NCBI GenBank assembly: GCA_028289605.1
Contig: JANQON010000018.1
Span: 1 to 52,212 of the forward strand
Source: Hyphococcus sp.
GTDB taxonomy: Bacteria > Pseudomonadota > Alphaproteobacteria > Caulobacterales > Parvularculaceae
Direction of reading: 5' to 3'
Length of the DNA: 52,212 bases
Part shown: piece by piece, positions 17,201-25,700 of the stretch
Layout: every line of letters starts with the position of its first letter
How positions within the stretch are numbered: position 1 is the stretch's first letter
Translations under genes and position numbers: made by a program
Notes under the pieces: generated by a model
Told to the model about the DNA's origin: nothing
The model's input: the letters and a program-made list of their open reading frames with translations, nothing else
The model's database searches: none

Positions 17201-17318
17201 TCACCGCAAGACGGCGGACCCGAACTCTCCGTTCGCCGTGCTCGCGAGCCTGAAGCCGGAACTCTCCGACAGCGCGTCGCCCGATGATAACGGCAAGCGG
17301 CCCGAGAAGGCTGAATGA
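14214..17318 (+). CDS. SUV3-like DExH RNA helicase with disordered basic tail
   Basis: Superfamily 2 RNA helicase of about 1034 residues, related to mitochondrial SUV3, which unwinds RNA for degradation. Walker A is VLGPTNTGKTHYALERM (Lys29), motif II is FLAIDEIQLAADRERG, and the C-terminal helicase lobe shows VDFLVATDAIGMGLNMDID and EMAQIAGRAGRHIRDGSFG. After about residue 810 the chain is Ala/Pro-rich and low complexity, then a strongly basic Gly/Lys/Arg segment, ending with DPNSPFAVLASLKPEL, common in alphaproteobacterial homologues. GTG 14214 is preferred: AGGA lies 11 bases upstream and a TATAAA promoter box precedes it. TTG 14145 is the longer alternative. It overlaps the next gene by 4 bases. 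Confidence 0.87.
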   Translation: MAPTSPFDDFAPAGGGAVTAVLGPTNTGKTHYALERMLAHQTGMIGLPLRLLAREIYDRIVKARGPREVALVTGEEKIVPPNARYWVATVEAMPLEREVDFLAIDEIQLAADRERGRIFTSRLLHARGRSETLFLGSDTMRPILERLFRNIQFLSRERLSKLTYAGVKKVSRLPRRSAVVGFSSDTVYAIAELIRRQRGGAAVVLGALSPRTRNAQAELYQSGEVDFLVATDAIGMGLNMDIDHVAFAARRKFDGRVLRYLTPAEMAQIAGRAGRHIRDGSFGVTSDCPALEEEDVLAIEDHMFDPVRALQWRSEVIDLSSIPALLRSLERPAPRPELVRSRHEADEDAFRWLVKDETIRSFAGGGAGLATLWDVCQIPDFRKVALDNHARLLGDIYLNVMERGRVGDDWLAPRIDRLDRTDGDIDAISARIAHVRTWTFLSHRPQWLEHAGYWQERARAIEDKLSDALHEKLTQRFVDRRTSTLMRRLKDQAPLLAGVTDDGEVIVEGQFIGRLLGFDFIVDPRASGAEAKSLRSAGERALRPVLAARAAALANAGADELSLKDDGAIVWRSAIVGQLSKGPAPLRPEIAIRGLEQISPNMRGRVEDRLKEFVAAKIEGLLAPLIALQNAANAADDDGLKGITKGVAYRLVENFGATSRAQFGDDLKQIDQTERAKLRQAGMRFGEYTLFLPALLKPAPARLLILLWALWNERAPGETPPPKPGLVSLEMSESLPHAYYYAAGYRPSGTRAVRIDMLERLANLIRTARGEADMREGFEAGPSMMSIVGCSGEDFEGIMRSLGFRKNVVTRKPAPKDQAKEDAAAPTANPVENADATAAPVNVTPDSPPADAQPAGAPPDATPDAPSEATPSAESAMPEPPADQTAQTPPAAANAALPKNDDAEATASDAAPVAASVPDGAEAQAESDGLVDVVLWRPAPRKTHSKPRRDHKAGGAGEKQRGKGKRGKPQKGGRKDGRDGGRGPRRHESPMMHEPRHRKTADPNSPFAVLASLKPELSDSASPDDNGKRPEKAE

Positions 17319-17731
17319 GCCAACGGACGGCCCAGGACGGCTTGACTCAGCGGCTCGACCAGTGGCTCTGGCGCGCCCGGTTTTTCAAAACCCGGACACT
17401 CGCTTCCAAGTTCGTGGGCGACGGCAAGGTGCGCGTTACGCGCGGCGACAAGACCGTGCGCGCTGAGAAACCGAGCCACGCCATCGCCCCCGGCGACGTG
17501 CTGGTGTTTTCGCGCGCCGAACGCCTGCGCATCATTGAAGTCAACGACATCGCCAAGCGACGAGGTCCGGCGAGCGAAGCAGCAACGCTTTACACAGATC
17601 AATCGCCGCCGGCGGCGGCGGCAGCGGCGCGGACAAACGCGCCGATGCATCGCGAAAAAGGCGCAGGGCGACCAACCAAAAAAGACCGGCGCGCCCTGGC
17701 GGCGCTGAAACTTCAATCTCAGGATCCATAA
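17315..17731 (+). CDS. hslR: S4-domain RNA-binding protein, HslR/Hsp15-like
   Basis: RNA-binding protein of 138 residues. The S4 domain covers residues 11-70 (RLDQWLWRARFFKTRTLASKF, VRVTRGDKTVRAEKPSHAIAPGDVLVF). Hsp15 in E. coli binds stalled 50S subunits carrying nascent peptide. A flexible Ala-rich stretch and a basic tail (GRPTKKDRRAL) follow. It is translationally coupled to the helicase gene by an ATGA overlap, the usual arrangement in alphaproteobacteria, suggesting a shared role in RNA or ribosome quality control. Confidence 0.88.
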   Translation: MSQRTAQDGLTQRLDQWLWRARFFKTRTLASKFVGDGKVRVTRGDKTVRAEKPSHAIAPGDVLVFSRAERLRIIEVNDIAKRRGPASEAATLYTDQSPPAAAAAARTNAPMHREKGAGRPTKKDRRALAALKLQSQDP

Positions 17732-17734
17732 CCC

Positions 17735-18190
17735 GTGAGCATATTCAAAAGCATTTTTGCGTCCCCTAACCGTTCTTCGGCCGAAGACAACGACCCGGCG
17801 GGTGCGTTCCGCACGTCCGTCGCGGCGTTGCTGGTCGAGGCCGCTCGCGCCGACGACCATTACGCACCGCGCGAGATCGAGATTATTGACAAGTCGCTCG
17901 CCGCCAGTTTCGACCTGTCCGCTGAAGACGCCGCCGCCCTGCGCGCAGAAGGCGAAAAAGCCCAGTCGGGCGCCCTCGACATCCATCGTTTCACCCGCGT
18001 CGCAAAACAGATGACCGCGGAGGAAAAGACAGCGTTTGTCGAGCAGCTATGGGAAATCGTCCTTTCGGACGGAGATCGCGACCCGTATGAAGACGCGCTA
18101 ATCCGCCGCATCTGCGGACTGATTTACGTCGACGATCGCGAAAGCGGCGCGGCGCGGGCCAGAGTCGCAGCCCGATTGAGCCCATCATGA
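17735..18190 (+). CDS. TerB-family protein
   Basis: TerB-like all-helical protein of 151 residues (PF05099 type), annotated in homologues as a tellurite-resistance family although the cellular role is unclear. The core starts with FRTSVAALLVEAARADDHYAPREIEIIDKSL and continues with LDIHRFTRVAKQM and VEQLWEIVLSDGDRDPYEDALIRRICGLIYVDD, carrying the acidic putative metal-binding residues Asp-Gly-Asp-x-Asp. The start GTG at 17735 lies 4 bases after the S4 gene stop, so it is probably cotranscribed. No other ter genes are present, which argues against a genuine tellurite operon. Confidence 0.87.
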   Translation: MSIFKSIFASPNRSSAEDNDPAGAFRTSVAALLVEAARADDHYAPREIEIIDKSLAASFDLSAEDAAALRAEGEKAQSGALDIHRFTRVAKQMTAEEKTAFVEQLWEIVLSDGDRDPYEDALIRRICGLIYVDDRESGAARARVAARLSPS

Positions 18191-18275
18191 GGATTTCTGC
18201 GCAGCGCCGATATTGCGCCCGACGCCGGAGCGGGTAAAGAAAGATCGAGAGTAGCGGCAAGGAGCCAGCATCGTC

Positions 18276-18614
18276 ATGACGTATGTCGTCACTGAAGCCT
18301 GCATCAAATGCAAATACACCGATTGCGTCGAGGTCTGTCCGGTGGACTGCTTCTACGAAGGCGAGAATATGCTGGTCATCCATCCCGACGAATGCATCGA
18401 CTGCGGCGTATGCGAGCCGGAATGCCCCGCCGAGGCCATTATCCCGGATACCGAGCCGGAAGCCGAGAAATGGCTGGAATTGAACACCAAGATGTCCGGC
18501 GAATGGCCGAATATCACGCAGAAGATCGATCCCCTGCCCGACGCCGACAAACTGGCCGAGGAAGAGGGAAAGTATAAGAAATATTTCTCCGACAAGCCCG
18601 GCGAAGGGTCTTAG
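18276..18614 (+). CDS. fdxA: Ferredoxin FdxA, 7Fe-8S type
   Basis: Cytoplasmic electron carrier of 112 residues. Cysteine motifs [19 protein letters not shown] and [17 protein letters not shown] bind one [3Fe-4S] and one [4Fe-4S] cluster, the pattern of Azotobacter-type ferredoxin I. The C-terminal extension (EKWLELN, WPNITQK) is also typical. The ribosome binding site AAGGAG lies about 11 bases before the ATG. In alphaproteobacteria this gene commonly sits just upstream of carD, as here. Confidence 0.95.
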   Translation: MTYVVTEACIKCKYTDCVEVCPVDCFYEGENMLVIHPDECIDCGVCEPECPAEAIIPDTEPEAEKWLELNTKMSGEWPNITQKIDPLPDADKLAEEEGKYKKYFSDKPGEGS

Positions 18615-18680
18615 GGCGCGCCGGTCCGGCCTCTTCGGCCGCGCGGCGACCCAAATTCCGTCATGGAAAATCCAGCAATT

Positions 18681-18881
18681 TTATGCTACTCTGCTGGCAG
18701 ATCGACGGATGTCCAGGAGGCGACGAAGCTGCGTTCCCGACACGGGGCGAAGCGATAAACCATTGAAATAAAAAGCATTCCGGCCCTGCGCCGCCGGCGA
18801 CTGCGCCGCATTCCAGGCACGGCGAAAATCGTCTTGAAAGTCCGTTCGGGCGCACGCCCACATCCGTCTTAAGTCCAACAA
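18681..18881 (-). CDS. Possible small protein in the fdxA-carD gap
   Basis: The 324-base gap between fdxA and carD has no certain gene. A 66-codon minus-strand frame reads plausibly as protein (RRAWNAAQSPAAQGRN, FNGLSLRPVSGTQLRRLLDI), without a recognised family or a clear ribosome binding site. Third-position base use is not strongly biased. A 90-codon frame overlaps it in another phase. Low confidence. It may be noncoding. Confidence 0.2.
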   Translation of the reverse strand: MLDLRRMWACARTDFQDDFRRAWNAAQSPAAQGRNAFYFNGLSLRPVSGTQLRRLLDIRRSASRVA

Positions 18882-18938
18882 CCGACGCCGGGCGCGTTGA
18901 CCCCGCGCTCGGCCGAAGCTGAGAGAATATCAACAGTC

Positions 18939-19958
18939 ATGGCGACCAAGAAAAAAACCACCTCCAAAACAACAAAAACCGCCAAGAAAAAGGCGGCCAA
19001 AACGGCTGCCAAAAAAGCGCCCGCCCGCAAAAAAGCGCCGGCCAAAAAGACGGCCGCAAAAAAACCAGCCGCCCGGAAAGCGCCCGCCAAAAAGGCCGCA
19101 ACGAAAAAGACGACCGCCAGAAAAACCAAAGCTCCGGCGGTGAAGAAGGCGCCCGCGCGGAAAACCGCGGCGAAGAAAGCGCCGGCCAAAAAGGCGGCGA
19201 CAAAGAAAACGGCGGTCAAGAAAGCGGCGCCGAAAAAAACGGCGGAGAAAAAAGCGCCGGCCAAAAAGACAGCGACAAAGGCCGTGAAGACGGAAACCGC
19301 CAAAGCGCCGGCGAAAAAGGTTAAAATCAATGTCGGCCAGGCCCCGCGGAAAACGACGTTCGCCGCGTCGATCCCCGTGCCCTCGCAATTGCCGCCGAAA
19401 GAAGCCCCGCAAGCGGACGCGAAAGCATCCGTCGACAAAGAGGCCTCCGGCGCGGCGAAGCTCGACTTCAAAGTGAACGACCAGATTGTCTATCCGGCGC
19501 ACGGGGTCGGCAAAATCGTAGCGCTCGAGAAGCAGGAGGTCGCCGGTATTGCGATCGAACTTTTTGTGATCGATTTCGACCAGGAGAAGATGAAGCTGCG
19601 GGTTCCGACCGGCAAAGCCAAAGCCGCCGGGATGCGTCCCTTGTCCGACGACAAAACCGTCAAGAACGCCATCGAGCTCTTGAAAGGACGGGCGCGCATC
19701 AAGCGCACCATGTGGAGTCGGCGCGCTCAGGAATATGACGCCAAGATCAATTCAGGCGACATCAAGCTCGTTGCGGAAGTCGTGCGCGATCTCTATCGCG
19801 CGGACGACCAGCCTGAGCAAAGCTACTCGGAGCGCCAACTCTTTGAAGCCGCCCTTGACCGCATGGCGCGCGAGGTTGCAGCCGTTCGCAAAGCCGGCCT
19901 CGAAAAAGCGATTGAAGAGTTGGAAGCGTCTCTCAAGCTAAAGGCGCGCGCCGCCTGA
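18939..19958 (+). CDS. carD: CarD-family transcription factor with histone H1-like Lys/Ala tail
   Basis: RNA-polymerase-binding regulator of 339 residues. Residues about 175-339 form a normal CarD domain: LDFKVNDQIVYPAHGVGKIV (RNAP-interacting Tudor-like part), IELFVIDFDQEKMKLRVP, then the helical DNA-binding part with IKRTMWSRRAQEYDAKINSGD and LYRADDQPEQSYSERQLFE. Residues 1-128 are almost entirely Lys, Ala, Thr, Pro and Arg in AAKKAPAKK-type repeats, like eukaryotic H1 tails. The start is ATG 18939. The 14 codons upstream lack family character. The tail should bind DNA or RNA nonspecifically. The last 21 bases overlap the convergent SNase-like gene. Confidence 0.93.
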   Translation: MATKKKTTSKTTKTAKKKAAKTAAKKAPARKKAPAKKTAAKKPAARKAPAKKAATKKTTARKTKAPAVKKAPARKTAAKKAPAKKAATKKTAVKKAAPKKTAEKKAPAKKTATKAVKTETAKAPAKKVKINVGQAPRKTTFAASIPVPSQLPPKEAPQADAKASVDKEASGAAKLDFKVNDQIVYPAHGVGKIVALEKQEVAGIAIELFVIDFDQEKMKLRVPTGKAKAAGMRPLSDDKTVKNAIELLKGRARIKRTMWSRRAQEYDAKINSGDIKLVAEVVRDLYRADDQPEQSYSERQLFEAALDRMAREVAAVRKAGLEKAIEELEASLKLKARAA

Positions 19959-20705
19959 CGAAGAGACGATCTCAATCTGTTGGCGGTGCGCCAGAGCGAT
20001 CGACGCGCCGTTGATGCGCTCAACGAAGCCGCGAATTCGCACCCGCGCCTCCGACAATGCAGCGAGGTCGAAGCCTTGCTTCGCCCAGCGGCGATATAAA
20101 CGCGACGGAGCGCTCGCCGTGAAATCGCTGCGGTAGTCGTCGCCGAAATTGAGATAGAAACGGTTCTTCGCCAGCGCCGCGCGCAGGACGCTCCCTTCAA
20201 TGAGATGATAGGCGCCGACGGCCCGGTCCGCCGCGGCGGCGTCAACAACGCTATAGGCGTCCAGCCGCCACAGGCCGCGTTTTTGGTCTCGCGCCGCTCC
20301 CTCCGCCGCGAGCAGTCGATCGATCAGCCCATGATCCTCGCTTGCCGGCGCAACCCGCGCTGCGCCGGCTTCCACCAGGCGTTCCTGGATCGCGCGCTCG
20401 TCCCCTTCGAGTCTCGCCTGGACGGGGTGTTCGCCCCAACGGTTGGGCGCGCCGGCGTTGGCGATGCGCAGCGGTCGCTCGTCAATCAGATCGGCCAGGA
20501 TATTCCGCGCCTGGATGTAGAATGGCTGGGCGTCGCGGTGCAGGTGGTGCGGCGACGGCGCCAGAATATCTGCTAACTGATAGTCTGCGCCGCCGGCGCG
20601 AAACCGGTCGCCGGACAGCGCGCGTGCATTGACAACCGTCTTCGCCGCTGAAGGCGTCGCCGCCGCAGCCGCGAGGCCCGCGACGATGAGGCGCCGACGA
20701 TCCAT
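19938..20705 (-). CDS. Exported thermonuclease (SNase)-like protein
   Basis: Protein of 255 residues. MDRRRLIVAGLAAAAATPSAA is a signal peptide with a twin-arginine flavour, although the Tat motif is not perfect. Two regions resemble the staphylococcal-nuclease OB fold: VVNARALSGDRFRAGGADYQLADI and LNFGDDYRSDFTASAPSRLYRRW followed by VRIRGFVERINGASIALAHRQQIEIV. The usual catalytic Arg/Glu/Arg set is not obvious, so nuclease activity is uncertain. The start is ATG 20705, overlapping the pbpC stop by one base (TGATG). It is third gene of the alpha-2-macroglobulin/pbpC operon and convergent with carD. Confidence 0.7.
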   Translation of the reverse strand: MDRRRLIVAGLAAAAATPSAAKTVVNARALSGDRFRAGGADYQLADILAPSPHHLHRDAQPFYIQARNILADLIDERPLRIANAGAPNRWGEHPVQARLEGDERAIQERLVEAGAARVAPASEDHGLIDRLLAAEGAARDQKRGLWRLDAYSVVDAAAADRAVGAYHLIEGSVLRAALAKNRFYLNFGDDYRSDFTASAPSRLYRRWAKQGFDLAALSEARVRIRGFVERINGASIALAHRQQIEIVSSSGGARL

Positions 20706-22747
20706 CACGCCGGCGCTGCGGCAAGCACGCGCACCTTTGACGTCGCCGACTTCCCGGCGCCGTCAACGACGATGACATCAAAAAAGCCGGGCGCCGCAGG
20801 CGCCCATAAGGCCCGTCCGTTATGCTCTTCTACCCGAGCGCCGTCCACAAACCAGGTGTAGTCGCCGGCGCCGCCGCGAGCCGCCAGCAAGAACGCTCTG
20901 TCTTTGTTGCTTAAGAAGAGCTCGACCCCATCTTGCGGAAAGACGATGCGCGGGGGGTTTCGGCGCTGCAGTGGGTCGGCGAGCAATGGCGGCGCTATTT
21001 CCTCAGCCTGCGGAACAATTTCTGTATCTCTTGTCTCAAGGACATTGCCGACGAGATCAAACGCGTCAAAAAGCAGCGGCGCTGCGGCGCGCCGGCCGGT
21101 CTCGCCCGGACGCGGCCCGCCGTCCGCGCGGCCGACCCAAGCGACGATTGCATACCCGCCTCCGTGGCCTGCAGCCCAGGCGTCGCGGAACCCGTAGGAC
21201 GTGCCGGTCTTGAACGCGACGCGCTGCGCTGACGCGGAAAGCGCTGCAGGCGCGCGCCCGGCGAGCGACGGCGCATCGGCGAGAATGGCGCTAATGCGCC
21301 TCGATGCATCCTCTGACATCAGCCTGTATGTCGGCGCATAGGTTTCGTCGTTCTCCAGCCACTTTAGCGGTTTCATTTCACCGCCCTCGGCGAGGCCTGC
21401 ATAGAGGACGCCGAGATCGCGCGCCGTCACGCCCGCGCCGCCCAGAGCGAGCGCGAGACCGGGTTTTTCATCCGTCCTCGCAGGGGCGCGAATGTCGACG
21501 CCGGCCGCGTTGATCGCGGCGAAGAACCGCCGTGCGCCAACCGCTTCAAGCGCCGCCACCGCCGGCAGGTTCAGCGAATGTTGCAGTGCTTCCGTGACCC
21601 GAACCTCGCCGCGAAATCGGCGGTCGAAATTCTCCGGCGTGTAATCGCCGAAAGCGCGCGGCATGTCTTCGATGATACTCGACGCGCGGAGCCGGCCGTC
21701 ATCCATGGCGAGTGCGTAGATAAACGGCTTCAACGTCGACCCGGGAGAGCGGACCGCGCCGGTGAGATCGATCCACCCGCCGTCGGCGTCAAGGGATGAG
21801 GATCCGACGCTTGCGCGCACGGCCCGCGTTTCGTTTTCAATGATCAACAACGAGGCCGTCGCCCCGTCCCGATGGTTTTCGGCGTAGCGCGCGACCAAGG
21901 CTTCAGCGCGACGCTGCAGCGTCGCGTCAATCGTCGTGCGAACCGGTTTGTGTTCGCCATGGGCGAGCCGCCGCGACGTGTGCCAGGCCAGTCGATCAAA
22001 AGACCGGCGTGTTTGCGGCAAGATTGCATCGGCCGCTTCCGCCGCCCGGTTTGGCGCAACGGCGCCCGCTTTGGCCAGCTTGTCTAAAATGCGTGTCCGC
22101 GCCTCTTGGGCGTGTTCAGGCCGCAGGTCCGGCCGGCGCGCCTCAGGCGCCTGGGGCAACGCAATCAGCAAGGCCTGTTCCGCATCGGTCAGATGCGACG
22201 GCTCTTTGCCGAAATAGGCAAGGCTCGCGGCGCGCACGCCCTCGATATTGCCGCCATAAGGCGCAAGGGTAAGATAGAGTTCCAGGATCTCCTGTTTTGT
22301 CAGACGGCGCTCGATCTGCACGGCCCGGATCATTTCAATGACCTTGGCGCGAAGCGTGCGCGGGCGCGGCTCCAATAGCCGCGCGGTCTGCATGGTGATG
22401 GTTGAAGCGCCGGAAACGATCTCGCCGGCCCTCGCCGAAGACGCGATCGCGCGCATGATCGCCAGGGGATCAACGCCCGGATGAGCGTAAAAGCGCTCGT
22501 CTTCGATTGCGATCAAACGTTCAATGAAGACCGGGTCAATCTCGTCGAGATCAGCGGCGAAACGCCAGCGCCCTTCCGCCGTCGTGAACGCGTGAAGCCA
22601 CGTCCCGTTTCGATCGAGCGCAAGCGGGGACGCGTTCGCCGCCCTTTGCAGCGGCGGCGGCAAGGCAAGATCCAGGACCGCCGGCAACGCGACAAACGCC
22701 GCCGCACAAGCGATCAGTCGGCGGATCAAAACTTTACCAGACCTCAT
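20705..22747 (-). CDS. pbpC: Penicillin-binding protein 1C
   Basis: Bifunctional peptidoglycan glycosyltransferase/transpeptidase of 680 residues, inner membrane with a periplasmic catalytic part. The N-terminal anchor is near residues 7-25. The glycosyltransferase (GT51) domain shows IAIEDERFYAHPGVDPLAI, GASTITMQTARLLEPRPRT and YLTLAPYGGNIEGVRAASLAYFGK. The transpeptidase shows SPGSTLKPFIYALA (SxxK), SLN (LQHSLNLPA) and KTGTSYGFRDAW. A C-terminal PBP1C domain (from about 590) is present. The start is ATG 22747, giving a 4-base overlap with the alpha-2-macroglobulin gene. An open frame extends 74 codons further but that part is arginine-rich antisense-like sequence. Confidence 0.94.
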   Translation of the reverse strand: MRSGKVLIRRLIACAAAFVALPAVLDLALPPPLQRAANASPLALDRNGTWLHAFTTAEGRWRFAADLDEIDPVFIERLIAIEDERFYAHPGVDPLAIMRAIASSARAGEIVSGASTITMQTARLLEPRPRTLRAKVIEMIRAVQIERRLTKQEILELYLTLAPYGGNIEGVRAASLAYFGKEPSHLTDAEQALLIALPQAPEARRPDLRPEHAQEARTRILDKLAKAGAVAPNRAAEAADAILPQTRRSFDRLAWHTSRRLAHGEHKPVRTTIDATLQRRAEALVARYAENHRDGATASLLIIENETRAVRASVGSSSLDADGGWIDLTGAVRSPGSTLKPFIYALAMDDGRLRASSIIEDMPRAFGDYTPENFDRRFRGEVRVTEALQHSLNLPAVAALEAVGARRFFAAINAAGVDIRAPARTDEKPGLALALGGAGVTARDLGVLYAGLAEGGEMKPLKWLENDETYAPTYRLMSEDASRRISAILADAPSLAGRAPAALSASAQRVAFKTGTSYGFRDAWAAGHGGGYAIVAWVGRADGGPRPGETGRRAAAPLLFDAFDLVGNVLETRDTEIVPQAEEIAPPLLADPLQRRNPPRIVFPQDGVELFLSNKDRAFLLAARGGAGDYTWFVDGARVEEHNGRALWAPAAPGFFDVIVVDGAGKSATSKVRVLAAAPA

Positions 22748-25700
22748 GGCGCCTCGCCGATGGTCACCGTCCGGTTCGCCGTGCGGGCGAACACGCCGGG
22801 ACGGTACATGTCTTCGACAACGACGCCCGGCGCCGCGAACCTGCCCGGCGTGACGGCGCGCGCGACGTAGGCAAGCGTGAAGCGGTTCTTGCCGCGCACG
22901 TCCACCGCGGCAACGAAGCGATCGTCTCTCGCCTCGGCGACTCGCGGACGGCTGAGTTCGCCGACCCACTTATAGGGGCCGTCGACGCGGCCGTTGCTGG
23001 CGTCGCTTGGTTTCAGGATGGTCTCTATCTCAAAACCAGCGGGCAAAAGATCAGCGACAATTGCCGGATGCAACTTATTGTCCTGAGCGACGCCGCTGAT
23101 GACAACGACGAGCCGGTCATTCTGACGCACGGTATTTAAGTCAACCGCGCGCCCGTCGCGGGTCGCGATGCGCTTGGTGATTGAAAAGCCCTGGGCGACC
23201 GGCTGCGGCGCCGACAAGGGCGAACCCGAAACCGTCAGGGACCGATAGATCCGCCCTTCGCCTTCATTGCGATAGGAAACGCTTTCAGCGAGCGCCGCCA
23301 TGGTCGGCGTGAAAGACGGCGCCGCAGGCAGATCGCTTAACGTTTCGCCGTTGCGCGACAGGGCCATTTCGCCGCCGGCCCGCAACAACGCCTGGGCCGC
23401 CAGCAGGACATAGGCTTTTTCCTGGGTGTGCATCCGGTTCGGATCCTTCATGAAGGTCAGGAAGCGATCGGTGATCGCCTCCAGTTGCTCGGTCCGTCCC
23501 GCTTCTGCGGCGAGCGCGGCGACGCCGGCCGCGTCCCGCAGCGGCGACTGGTAATAATCGCCGCGATTGTCCCATCCGAGCGACTCATAGGCTTTTTGGA
23601 ACGCGTTGTTAGCGCGCGCCCGGTCGCCCATGATCGCGAGCGCCGCCCCGATTTGCGCGCGCGCAAGCGGGCTCTTTGTTTCGGCAAGCAGCGTGTCGTG
23701 GAAGTATCGCAAGTCGGACAGGTCCGCCTCGCCGGCGCGGGCCAATACATACATGGCGTAGGCCGCCGAACGCCGGCGCAGTTGTTCGGTCGTATCATTT
23801 GATCCGCCGCTTTCATCCGCACGCGTTTGATATCCGGCAGCGTACCAGCGGTCCAAGCGCGCCACCTGGCGCAGCGATCCATAGGCGGCGCTGAGCGCCT
23901 CGTCCGGCACGCCGTAGCCTTCAGCCTTGGCGCGATAGAGGAAGTCAGTGACGTATGGTGCGAGCCAGGCCGTGGCGTAGCCGTCTCCGACACGCCAGAG
24001 GCCGAACGCGCCTTCCGGGCCTTGCCGGTTTAAAAGCCCGTTGACCGCTTTCTGGACGCGCGGACGAACGGCCCGCTCCGGACCTCGATCAAGCTCGCCG
24101 CCAAGCACGTCGACGAATAAGAGCGGCATCGCCGAACTGGTCAACTGCTCCGTACACCCCCAAGGATATCGATAAAGCGAGTCGAGCAGCGGTCCCGGCT
24201 CAACGCCGCGGATCCGCGAAAACGACACGGCGACGTCGCCTGAACCCGGCGCATATCCGTCGAGCACGGCGTCAGAAACCTGAAAACTCTCTTCCGGATC
24301 GAGCGGTTCGGTCTTCACCTCCGTCACTGGAAAATAAGGCGTGCGCGACTGGATGGGATAAGATCGCGAGACAGCGAAACCGCCGGGGCCCGTCACATCC
24401 ATCTTGACCGCGCCGACGCCGACGGCGCCGGCCTCAAATGTGAATGACGCCGTTTCTTTCTGCCCCGCCGCCAACGCGTAGGTTGCCGCAGTGTCAAAAG
24501 CGATGGGTCCCTCGCCGCTGATCGACACCTGATAGTCCCCCGCTTCGCCCTCAACATTGTCGATGAGCAACGTCGCCGTCGCTTTATCGCCGGGCGCCAC
24601 GAAGCGCGGCAGCGCAAGTTCCGCCGGCACCGGGTCACGCACGGTCAAGGGTTCGGAGGCGCCGCCCACCTTGTCCGCGGTCCAGGCGACCGCCATCAAC
24701 CGCAATTCGCCGTTAAAGTCCGGCACGTCGATGGGCACGACGGCGCTCCCGTCGGCGCCGATCGTTGTCATGCCTGAAAACAGCGCAACGGATTTTGTCG
24801 GCACAACGGTTAATCCTTCCCCGCCGAGCTGGTCGCCGCCGAAACGCGCCGGCGCGCCGAGATTGGCATTGAGAATTCGCCCGTAGTCGTCGCGAATGGC
24901 GACGCCGAGGCGCTTCTTGCCGAAATAGTGCGCCTTTGGGTCGGGCGACGCGAATTTCGTCAGGCGCAATATGCCTTCATCGACCGCAGCGAGGGTCAAC
25001 ATCACTTCCGAACCCGGTGCGGCGCCGTCGACTTTCACCGGAAGATCGAGTTGCTGGCGCGGGCGGAAAACCTCCGGCGCATCGAACGACACGTCCAGCG
25101 TTTTCGACGTCATGTCGAACGGCGCATAAGCGACAGCCATGGCGCGCCGGGGCACCGGCCGCTCGCCCGCGTCCCTCGCCGTGACGATCGTCGCCAGAAC
25201 ATAAAAGCCGCCGCCCCAGGACGGATCGGTGTCTATACTGATCTCTTTGGCGTCGCCGTCGACCCGAACGCGCTGCACCTGATGGACGCGGTCGGTTGCG
25301 ACCGCGATCACCGCTTCGCCGGCATAGGGCGGGTTGAGCACGAAACGGGCCCTTGCGCCCGGCGCAAGTTGCTCGTTCTGAAGCGTCAACGCCGCCTGAT
25401 CGGGGGTATCGACGCCCGCCGCGTAGGACCGCCAGCCGACATAGAATTTGATATCGCTGGTCTCCTCGCCGCCGGCGCGGGTCGCCGTCAGCCGGTAGGA
25501 CCCGCGGTCAAGACGCTGCGAGACGAGCTTGCCGAGGGCTTCGGGGCCGGTTTTGCCGCGCCCCTCGGCTACGAGGATGTCGCGCCACTGGCGGCGCCAT
25601 CGCCATTGACCGTCCTGGCGATACCAGTCGAACCAATAGTCCTGTTCATAGAGTTTCCATTCGATTTCGCCGTCCGAAACAGCGCCTTCCCAATCGATCA

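Noticed and set aside
17735-18190. Tellurite-resistance operon
   Set aside because: Only a TerB-like protein is present; terA, terC, terD and terE are missing and the gene is in a housekeeping RNA-processing block.
20705-22969. Longer pbpC starting at 22969
   Set aside because: The extra 74 codons are Arg-rich and overlap the alpha-2-macroglobulin gene; ATG 22747 gives the usual 4-base overlap and normal PbpC N-terminus.
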